Shown here piece by piece: positions 1-5,618 of a stretch of DNA of 5,618 nt. This DNA is from Desulfobacterales bacterium (lineage in GTDB: Bacteria; Desulfobacterota; Syntrophobacteria; B119-G9), in NCBI GenBank assembly GCA_026992215.1, contig JALXAI010000314.1, positions 1-5,618 on the forward strand. The letters are read 5' to 3'. Each line of letters begins with the position of its first letter. Within the stretch, counting starts at the first letter, position 1. A program made the translations under genes and the position numbers. The notes under the pieces were generated by a model that saw only the letters and a program-made list of their open reading frames with translations, did not search any database and was not told the origin of the DNA.

Positions 1-813
1 GGTGTTCACAACGTACACGATGAAATGACTTTTAAGGAGATAGTCCTGAACCAGGGAGAAATGTAGGGGATTGGGCGAGTCGATTCCCTGACAGTCTCCG
101 ATCTCGATAAAACGCCCGAGTTTGCCGAGCGGCCAGTGGAGCTCCATGTCAAGGAGATAAATAGCGACATTTTCGTTCCCCACAAATTTCTGGTGTTCCC
201 GAATATTGCCTTTACCGAATTTTATTTCCACCGTTTCGGTTTTATTCACATACTCCGAAATCTCAGGATACCCGCCCAGATAAGCACTCAGAATAATGAT
301 GTTTGAATCAATCCCCGTTTTGTGAAGAATTTGCTCATTTCTCAAAGCGTTCAGGCACCGCCCGAGGAATTCCCTGTGGGAACTGTCACGCAGATCAAAT
401 CTAGAAATAACCTTTTTATCTTGCCGGCTCAACTCACTCAGGGGCAGGGTTTGAAGACAGCTTTTTGCGTGTTCGTTTATCTGGGTCCAGCTCTTCAACC
501 TGACCCAGCCCCCCACTTTCTCCGAATCAACAATCCTGGTAATAAAGGCAGTTATTATACCAGCACCCCTTTTTAGCAGATCGGTTTCCAGCAACGAGTT
601 TATAAGTGTACTCTTGCCCGCTTTGACCGTGCCGACAATGGCCACTCTGAAGAGAGGACTTTTCAACGATTCCCCGGCGGCCTCAAGATGCTTTCCCCAC
701 ACACTCCGTGCTTCCGGTGATGCACCAATGATCCCTTCGCAGGCTTTCAGGGCATCGTCCAACCTTCTTATTAAATCTTCTACCCGTGGCAGCAGATCAT
801 TATTGCTTTTCAT
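1..813 (-). CDS. Dynamin-like GTPase, N-terminal part (3' end cut by window edge)
   Basis: This open frame of 271 codons starts at ATG 811-813 and stays open to base 1, so the C-terminal part lies outside the window. Residues 1-51 are mostly helical and charged. A P-loop follows at residues 61-68 (GTVKAGKS, then T69). The next stretch, N72-S-L-L-E-T-D-L-L then I-T-A-F-I-T (87-92), has the dynamin pattern after the P-loop, with T88 or T92 as the likely G2 threonine. A DxxG box (G3) is at 240-243 (DCQG), followed by a hydrophobic strand FIVYVV at 264-269. The G4 motif would lie beyond the edge. The family hydrolyses GTP and often remodels or tethers membranes; the role of this protein is unknown. 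No signal peptide is visible. The gene starts 31 bases after gpsA stops, so it is probably cotranscribed with it. An in-frame GTG at 826-828 is an alternative start; ATG is preferred although its ribosome site is weak (GTGGA at 824-828, 10 bases away). It could instead belong to another large P-loop GTPase family. Confidence 0.85.
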   Translation of the reverse strand, partial: MKSNNDLLPRVEDLIRRLDDALKACEGIIGASPEARSVWGKHLEAAGESLKSPLFRVAIVGTVKAGKSTLINSLLETDLLKRGAGIITAFITRIVDSEKVGGWVRLKSWTQINEHAKSCLQTLPLSELSRQDKKVISRFDLRDSSHREFLGRCLNALRNEQILHKTGIDSNIIILSAYLGGYPEISEYVNKTETVEIKFGKGNIREHQKFVGNENVAIYLLDMELHWPLGKLGRFIEIGDCQGIDSPNPLHFSLVQDYLLKSHFIVYVVNT

Positions 814-844
814 GGATACAAATTCCACGTGAGAGGCACATTAT

Positions 845-1870
845 TTACAACGGAGAGATAACCTCGGATAGTTCCGCTTTTAACTCTCTTTCCATCAATT
901 CCCGAAGGGCTTCACCCGGTTTTTTATCTTCGAACAGGATCCTGTACACGCTGGTAGCTATTGGCATGTCTACTTCCATTCTCCTGGCGAGGTTATAGAC
1001 CGATTTTGTCGTGGCCACTCCTTCTGCCACCATTTTCATATTTTCGAGTATCTCGGAAAGCGTTTTACCCTGACCCAGCTTCAATCCAACTGTCCTGTTT
1101 CTGCTCAAATCCCCGGTGCAGGTAAGCAACAGATCTCCTATACCGGATAACCCCGCAAAGGTAAGCGGTTGAGCACCCATTTTCACGCCAAGACGAATCA
1201 TTTCGGCGAGGCCCCTGGTGATGAGAGCAGCCCGAGTATTGTGGCCGAAACCCAGGCCGTCGGTAATTCCCGCTGCTATGGCTATTACGTTCTTGAGAGC
1301 TCCACCCAGCTCAACACCTATTTTATCAGTACTCGTATAAACCCTGAAATAACTGGTAGAAAATATTTCCTGAAGTTTTCTCGCCATCGAAGGAAAGCTT
1401 GACGCCACCGTAACAGCTGTCGGAATTCCCCTTATGACTTCTCTCGCAAAAGACGGTCCCCCCAGAGTGGCAATTTCCACGCTTTTCTTTACCCCTGACA
1501 ACTCTTCATTCCACACGCCGGTCATGGTAAGAAGGGTCTCATTTTCAATGCCCTTACTCGCACTTACGACAACCGCTCCGTCCTTCAAAAAAGGAATCAT
1601 CTCACGGGCAACGCTTCGATACACCTGGGAAGGCACAACCATCACGATTATGTCCTTGCCGCTTACAACCTTTTCCAGCGAGTTGGAAGGATATACGTTC
1701 TCAGATAGCTTGAAGCCAGGCAGGAAATAGGTATTTTCCCTTTCGGTTCCTATTATTTCAGCCAATTCCGGCTCAAAAACCCACAGGTCAATTCTGTATC
1801 CTTTTACAGCAAGCAGGTTAGCCAGAGTAGTTCCCCAGCTCCCCGCACCAATGACGGCTATCTTTTCCAT
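845..1870 (-). CDS. gpsA: NAD(P)-dependent glycerol-3-phosphate dehydrogenase
   Basis: This cytoplasmic enzyme reduces dihydroxyacetone phosphate to sn-glycerol-3-phosphate with NADH or NADPH, which feeds phospholipid synthesis. The 341 residues match the usual length of 330-340. The N-terminal Rossmann domain opens with GAGSWGT at residues 8-14. SKG at 105-107 carries the conserved Lys106, and GGPSFA at 137-142 is a family signature. The C-terminal helical domain has ELGGALKNV at 187-195 with catalytic Lys193, then GDLLLTCTGDLSRNRT at 245-260, containing Asp246 and the phosphate-binding Arg257-Asn258 pair. The end, MERELKAE at 326-333, is also typical. All expected active-site residues are present, so the enzyme should be functional. 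The ATG is chosen because the dinucleotide-binding strand starts at residue 4, as in homologues, and a GGGGA ribosome site lies 5 bases upstream. The gene follows gyrA by 51 bases and precedes the dynamin-like gene by 31, which suggests an operon. The stop is TAA. Confidence 0.97.
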   Translation of the reverse strand: MEKIAVIGAGSWGTTLANLLAVKGYRIDLWVFEPELAEIIGTERENTYFLPGFKLSENVYPSNSLEKVVSGKDIIVMVVPSQVYRSVAREMIPFLKDGAVVVSASKGIENETLLTMTGVWNEELSGVKKSVEIATLGGPSFAREVIRGIPTAVTVASSFPSMARKLQEIFSTSYFRVYTSTDKIGVELGGALKNVIAIAAGITDGLGFGHNTRAALITRGLAEMIRLGVKMGAQPLTFAGLSGIGDLLLTCTGDLSRNRTVGLKLGQGKTLSEILENMKMVAEGVATTKSVYNLARRMEVDMPIATSVYRILFEDKKPGEALRELMERELKAELSEVISPL

Positions 1871-1875
1871 GCCAT

Positions 1876-1880
1876 TCCCC
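1876..1880 (-). promoter_or_regulatory. Ribosome binding site of gpsA
   Basis: On the minus strand GGGGA ends 5 bases before the gpsA ATG, a usable Shine-Dalgarno position. It supports the start at 1870. A better-looking purine run (GGGAGGGA, 1901-1908) lies 30 bases upstream of the ATG and is too far away to serve this start. Confidence 0.55.
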
Positions 1881-1921
1881 GACAGTTGTCTAGTAAACTT
1901 TCCCTCCCAAAGAACGAAAGG

Positions 1922-4354
1922 CTATCCTTCAATTTCGTTTTCTTCCCGGACCGATGCTATATCCACCACCCTCTCATCGGGTCCCAGGTCTATCAACTTG
2001 ACCCCCTGAACCACCCTGCCCTTCGGATTCACGTCCGCCACATTTATCCTGATGATCCGGCCGGTGTCCGTTATCAACATCACGTCATCCTCGTCTTTTA
2101 CTTGCCTGAAGCCAACCACCGGACCGTTTCTATCGGTAATCCTTATATTAATAAGCCCTTTACCACCACGCCTCTGCACCCTGTATTCGGAAGCTACGGT
2201 TCTTTTTCCGAAACCCTTCTCAGTGACGACAAGGATATATTGATCTTCCTCTATGATATCCATTCCCACCAGTTCGCTTCCATCCACGTCCATTCCGATT
2301 ACACCCATGGAGTTCCTTCCGGTGGGTCTGACGTCAGATTCCCTGAAACGGATCGACTTCCCTTTTCTGGACATGAGAAACAAATCCCGGTTTCCATCTG
2401 TGAGAACAGCCGAAATTAATTCATCTCCGGGCATAATCCTGGCCCCTATGATCCCGCGGGATCTCGGATTGCTGTAATCCATTATCGAGGTTTTTTTGAC
2501 CAGTCCCCTGCGCGTGGCCACAACGACGTATTTACCTTCCTCGAATTCCTTTACCGGCAATATCGTGGCTATTTTCTCACCCGGCTGAAGATCAAGAAGG
2601 TTTACAATGGCCTTTCCCTTGGTGTAAGGGCCGCTCTGGGGTATCTCGTAAACCTTCAACCAGTACGTCCGACCCCTGTCTGTAAAAAACAGAATCGTGT
2701 CATGGGTGGAAGCCACAAACAGGTTACTGACAAAGTCTTCTCTTCTCGTCCCCATACCGGTTCTCCCCTTTCCACCCCGCCTCTGATTCCTGTAGAAACT
2801 CACCGCGTTTCTCTTTATGTAACCGGCATGAGAAATAGTAACAACCATATCTTCTACGGCAATGAGGTCTTCCTTGCTCAGATCTTTATGAAAAGGAACT
2901 ATCTCCGTCTTCCTTTCATCGCCGTACCTGTCCTCTATTTCAAGGAGTTCTTCCTTTATGATTTCCAGGACAAGTTCGTCGCTGTCGAGCACGGACTTAA
3001 GGTACTTTATCTTCTTCTGGATTTCCTCGTAATCCCTAATTATCTTCTCCCGTTCAAGACCCGTTAGCCTCTGCAGCCTCATGTCCAGAATGGCCTGGGC
3101 CTGAACCTCCGTAAACGAAAACCTTTCTATCAACTGGGCTTTCGCGGTTTTGGGATTTTCCGCTTTTTTTATAAGCTCTATGACCTCATCGAGATTTTCC
3201 AGGGCAAGCTTCAAGCCGAGCAGGATATGAGCCCTTTCCTCCGCTTTCCGGAGATCAAATATCGTTCGTTTGATAATGATCTGCCGCCTGAAGCCTATGA
3301 AATGCTCGAGGGCCTGTTTTAAATTGAGAACCTCGGGCCTGTTGTTCACGATGGCAAGGAGAATGATTCCGAAAGTCACTTCAAGCTGGGTAAACTTGTA
3401 TAGCTGGTTGAGTATAACCTCGGGAAAAGTACCGGTACGAAGTTCCAGCACCACTCTGAGTCCTTCCCTGTCCGACTCATCCCTTATTTCCCTTATTCCT
3501 TCTATCCTTTTTTCCTTAACCAGATTCGCTATCTTTTCAAGCAACCTGGCCTTGTTAACCTGGTAAGGAAGTTCTCTTATTATTATCCTTGGTTTCTTTC
3601 CGGATTTCGTAGTTTGAATCTCTGTTCTCGCCCTGACTTTTATTATTCCCCTGCCCGTGCGGTAGGCCTCGCGTATTCCGTCCTCTCCCAGAATCATTCC
3701 TGCCGACGGAAAATCCGGTCCCTTTATGTATTCCATGAGATCAAGGCTTGTCATCTCAGGATTGTCAATAAGGGCAACAATGCCTGATATAACCTCGCTG
3801 AGGTTATGAGGCGGAATGTTCGCGGCCATGCCGACAGCTATCCCTGACGAGCCATTTATCAGGAGGTTCGGCACCCTTGTAGGAAGAACCACAGGTTCCT
3901 GCAGTGAATTGTCATAGTTGGGAACAAAATCAACAGTTTCTTTCTCTATGTCCCGCAAAAATTCCTGGGCAAGCCTCGTCATCCTCACTTCCGTGTATCG
4001 CATGGCCGCCGGAGGATCTCCGTCAATGGAACCAAAGTTCCCCTGCCCGTCCACCAGCGGGTACCTCAAACTGAAATCCTGCGCCATGCGAACCAGAGCG
4101 TCATAGACGGCGGCATCACCATGAGGATGGTACTTACCAATTACATCACCCACTATTCTCGCTGATTTCTTGTACGGCTTGTTGTATTCGTTTTTCAGCT
4201 CGTACATGGAATATAGTATTCGTCGATGTACGGGTTTCAACCCGTCACGAACATCGGGCAGAGCCCTGCCGATGATCACGCTCATCGCGTAGTCAAGGTA
4301 AGACTGCTTTATCTCATCTTCTATGCTTATTCTTGCAACTTGAGCTTGAGCCAT
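1922..4354 (-). CDS. gyrA: DNA gyrase subunit A
   Basis: GyrA is the breakage-reunion subunit of DNA gyrase. With GyrB it forms an A2B2 complex that introduces negative supercoils using ATP. The 810 residues form an N-terminal part of about 500 residues (winged helix, tower, coiled coil) and a C-terminal six-bladed pinwheel that wraps DNA. Visible landmarks are the N-terminal helix (EDEIKQSYLDYAMSVI), the quinolone region around KYHPHGDAAVYD (74-85), the catalytic Tyr120 in AAMRYTEVR, and Ile172 in SGIAVGMA, matching the DNA-intercalating isoleucine of E. coli. The GyrA box QRRGGKG at 524-530 separates it from topoisomerase IV ParC, and an exact second copy is at 727-733. Blade repeats of about 50 residues recur near 524, 577, 631, 679, 727 and 778. 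It is shorter than E. coli GyrA (875 residues) and its tail (EENEIEG) is only mildly acidic. The start matches the family start. It lies 31 bases after gyrB and 51 before gpsA. Gyrase genes are often induced by relaxation, but no element for this is visible here. The stop is TAG. Confidence 0.99.
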   Translation of the reverse strand: MAQAQVARISIEDEIKQSYLDYAMSVIIGRALPDVRDGLKPVHRRILYSMYELKNEYNKPYKKSARIVGDVIGKYHPHGDAAVYDALVRMAQDFSLRYPLVDGQGNFGSIDGDPPAAMRYTEVRMTRLAQEFLRDIEKETVDFVPNYDNSLQEPVVLPTRVPNLLINGSSGIAVGMAANIPPHNLSEVISGIVALIDNPEMTSLDLMEYIKGPDFPSAGMILGEDGIREAYRTGRGIIKVRARTEIQTTKSGKKPRIIIRELPYQVNKARLLEKIANLVKEKRIEGIREIRDESDREGLRVVLELRTGTFPEVILNQLYKFTQLEVTFGIILLAIVNNRPEVLNLKQALEHFIGFRRQIIIKRTIFDLRKAEERAHILLGLKLALENLDEVIELIKKAENPKTAKAQLIERFSFTEVQAQAILDMRLQRLTGLEREKIIRDYEEIQKKIKYLKSVLDSDELVLEIIKEELLEIEDRYGDERKTEIVPFHKDLSKEDLIAVEDMVVTISHAGYIKRNAVSFYRNQRRGGKGRTGMGTRREDFVSNLFVASTHDTILFFTDRGRTYWLKVYEIPQSGPYTKGKAIVNLLDLQPGEKIATILPVKEFEEGKYVVVATRRGLVKKTSIMDYSNPRSRGIIGARIMPGDELISAVLTDGNRDLFLMSRKGKSIRFRESDVRPTGRNSMGVIGMDVDGSELVGMDIIEEDQYILVVTEKGFGKRTVASEYRVQRRGGKGLINIRITDRNGPVVGFRQVKDEDDVMLITDTGRIIRINVADVNPKGRVVQGVKLIDLGPDERVVDIASVREENEIEG
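2156..2176 (-). other. gyrA: Second exact GyrA-box heptapeptide (blade 5)
   Basis: Residues 727-733 repeat QRRGGKG exactly, in the fifth blade repeat. Three of the seven codons differ from the first copy (CGT/CGG, GGT/GGA, AAA/AAG), and the flanking residues differ too. This is therefore a conserved or convergent motif in an old blade repeat, not a recent duplication. Confidence 0.9.
2765..2785 (-). other. gyrA: GyrA box, first copy (QRRGGKG)
   Basis: Residues 524-530 of GyrA are the exact GyrA-box heptapeptide at the first blade of the C-terminal domain. In known gyrases this basic loop is required for DNA wrapping and negative supercoiling, and it is absent or degenerate in ParC. Confidence 0.95.
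4103..4135 (-). other. gyrA: GyrA quinolone-contact region with natural alanine
   Basis: The segment codes for residues 74-84 of GyrA (KYHPHGDAAVY), just before Asp85. By alignment with E. coli GyrA, Ala81 (codon GCC at 4112-4114) takes the place of Ser83, and Asp85 matches Asp87. Serine (or threonine) and the acidic residue anchor the water-metal bridge that holds fluoroquinolones. Alanine here is known as the natural state in Mycobacterium tuberculosis (Ala90) and is linked to lower intrinsic susceptibility. It is therefore probably ancestral rather than acquired. Confidence 0.85.
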
Positions 4355-4358
4355 AACA

Positions 4359-4363
4359 CCACC
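4359..4363 (-). promoter_or_regulatory. Ribosome binding site of gyrA
   Basis: GGTGG, one mismatch from GGAGG, ends 4 bases before the gyrA ATG within the 31-base gap after gyrB. It is a moderate Shine-Dalgarno match in an acceptable position and supports the start at 4354. No promoter is recognisable in so short a gap. Confidence 0.45.
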
Positions 4364-4385
4364 AGATCAACGTTATTTTAGTGTC

Positions 4386-5618
4386 CTAGATATCCAGTTC
4401 CCTCACATGAAGAGCATTATTCTGAATAAAATCTCTTCTCGGTTCAACCTTATCTCCCATTAGTATGGTAAATATTTCGTCAGCAGCTATAGCATCCTCG
4501 ATTTTTATCTGCAGCAAAGATCTGTTTTCGGGATTCATGGTAGTCTCCCAGAGCTGCTCCGGGTTCATTTCACCAAGACCCTTGTACCGCTGGATGGACA
4601 AACCTTTCTGCCCTTCGGCAAGTACCGTTTCCAGCAACTGGCCCGGTGATTCTATGCTACGTTTTTCTTCCCCGTTTACAAGCACGATGTCGCCGGCGAA
4701 GAGGTTCCTGATATCCGCAAAAAACTTGCTGGCAACCCTGAAGTCAGACCTCGAAAAGAACTTTCCGTCTATGTTAACGAACTTCTTAATATGGTTGCTG
4801 GAAATCAGGATTTTTAACCTGTACTCTTCCCTTTCTTCATCATATTCCTTCTCCGCCTCAATACCGACTTCGCCAAGCCTTTCGATCAACCTGTCGACCC
4901 ATCCGAAGTCATCGGCGGATATATTTTCCGTGTTATACACGTAGAAAAGAACCCTCAACAGGCGCTCGTCAATACCCTCCTTGGAAAATTTTTCCGTGTA
5001 TTCCCTGTACGCGCCAATGGCTTCAAGAAGCCCCAGAAGATCATCTCCTTCGTAAACCCTGCCGTCCACCTTAACTTTTTTGCTTTTTACTGCCCTTTCA
5101 AGAATATAGCGCTGCAAGCTCTTTTCATCCTTAAGGTACGTTTCCTTTTTACCCGCGGCGACCCTGAAAAGAGGTGGTTGAGCAATGTACAGGTATCCCT
5201 TATCGATTATCTCCGGCATTTGCCTGTAGAAGAACGTAAGAAGAAGCGTTCGAATGTGGGACCCGTCCACGTCCGCGTCAGTCATGATTATTATCTTGTG
5301 ATACCGAAGCTTGTTAATATCGTACTCGCCCTCCCCTATTCCGGCTCCGAGAGCGGTAATCATTGTTCTTATTTCCTGATTTTCCAGCATCTTGTCAAAG
5401 CGAGCCTTCTCCACGTTCAAAATCTTACCCCTGAGCGGAAGAATGGCCTGGTACTTTCTGTCTCTGCCCTGTTTTGCAGATCCGCCGGCGGAATCTCCCT
5501 CAACGATGAACAACTCGCTTTTCGACGGATCCCTTTCCTGGCAATCCGCGAGCTTTCCCGGGAGCGAGTGATCGCTCAAAAGACCCTTTCTTCTGGTAAG
5601 TTCTCTTGCCTTCCTGGC
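4386..5618 (-). CDS. gyrB: DNA gyrase subunit B, C-terminal half (5' end cut by window edge)
   Basis: GyrB is the ATPase subunit of gyrase and carries the TOPRIM metal site. The last 410 residues are present; the frame is open to base 5618, so the ATPase and transducer domains lie outside. A TTG at 5577-5579 sits inside conserved sequence (ARELTRRKG before it, LPGKLADCQERDP after it) and is not a start. Counting from the first residue in the window, the TOPRIM glutamate is Glu40 in EGDSAGGSA, and the DxD pair is Asp114/Asp116 in MTDADVDGSH; their spacing of 74 equals that of E. coli Glu424 and Asp498. PLRGKILNVEKAR follows at 61-73. An insertion of about 170 residues, rich in Glu and Lys, lies between YIAQPPLF (144-151) and QRYKGLGEMN (343-352), as in Gram-negative GyrB. 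The typical tail is complete (DFIQNNALHVRELDI). The insertion and the ending favour GyrB over ParE, as does the gyrA neighbour 31 bases downstream. The stop is TAG. Confidence 0.98.
   Translation of the reverse strand, partial: ARKARELTRRKGLLSDHSLPGKLADCQERDPSKSELFIVEGDSAGGSAKQGRDRKYQAILPLRGKILNVEKARFDKMLENQEIRTMITALGAGIGEGEYDINKLRYHKIIIMTDADVDGSHIRTLLLTFFYRQMPEIIDKGYLYIAQPPLFRVAAGKKETYLKDEKSLQRYILERAVKSKKVKVDGRVYEGDDLLGLLEAIGAYREYTEKFSKEGIDERLLRVLFYVYNTENISADDFGWVDRLIERLGEVGIEAEKEYDEEREEYRLKILISSNHIKKFVNIDGKFFSRSDFRVASKFFADIRNLFAGDIVLVNGEEKRSIESPGQLLETVLAEGQKGLSIQRYKGLGEMNPEQLWETTMNPENRSLLQIKIEDAIAADEIFTILMGDKVEPRRDFIQNNALHVRELDI

Noticed and set aside
322..832. Plus-strand open frames at 322-576 and 614-832
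   Set aside because: Both lie opposite the dynamin-like gene, whose minus-strand frame carries clear GTPase motifs. The plus-strand products show no recognisable motif.
839..841. ATG overlapping the gap after gpsA as a start for the GTPase
   Set aside because: It is out of frame with the GTPase coding sequence, and its own frame gives no recognisable protein.
1871..1921. Possible terminator between gyrA and gpsA
   Set aside because: Only a 5-base CTTTC/GAAAG pairing with a long loop is present, with no GC-rich stem or T run.
1886..2419. Plus-strand open frame of 177 codons opposite the gyrA 3' end
   Set aside because: It lies antisense to conserved GyrA blade sequence, its product resembles no family, and the opposite strand fully explains the coding signal.
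4465..4944. Plus-strand open frame of 159 codons opposite gyrB
   Set aside because: It is antisense to the conserved GyrB C-terminus. The serine-rich product is what the complement of Glu- and Lys-rich codons yields.
5577..5579. TTG as a start codon for a shortened GyrB
   Set aside because: Conserved GyrB residues continue in frame upstream to the window edge, so the gene is cut by the edge and does not start here.

Overview
The window carries four genes, all on the minus strand and tightly packed. In transcription order they are the C-terminal half of gyrB (running off the high-coordinate edge), complete gyrA, complete gpsA, and the N-terminal part of a dynamin-like GTPase gene (running off the low-coordinate edge). 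The gaps are 31, 51 and 31 bases. No terminator-like hairpin or clear promoter is visible between the genes, so they probably form one transcription unit. There is no RNA gene, mobile element, CRISPR array or long non-coding stretch.

The organism looks like a Gram-negative bacterium of middling G+C content. GyrB has the roughly 170-residue insertion in the TOPRIM half that is typical of Gram-negative gyrases. The gyrB-gyrA pair followed closely by gpsA recalls deltaproteobacterial (Desulfobacterota) chromosomes near the replication origin. That lineage call is an inference from memory of gene order and sequence style and has not been tested.

Functionally, gyrB and gyrA encode the two subunits of DNA gyrase (A2B2), which introduces negative supercoils. 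gpsA makes sn-glycerol-3-phosphate, the backbone of phospholipids. The last gene encodes a P-loop GTPase whose motifs fit the dynamin superfamily, many members of which act at membranes. gpsA and the GTPase could therefore share a membrane theme, but nothing in the window proves it.

I see no clearly new system. The points most worth a second look are the dynamin-like gene at the end of a gyrase operon with an unusual G3 motif, the natural alanine at the main quinolone-contact position of GyrA, and two exact GyrA-box heptapeptides in one GyrA C-terminal domain.
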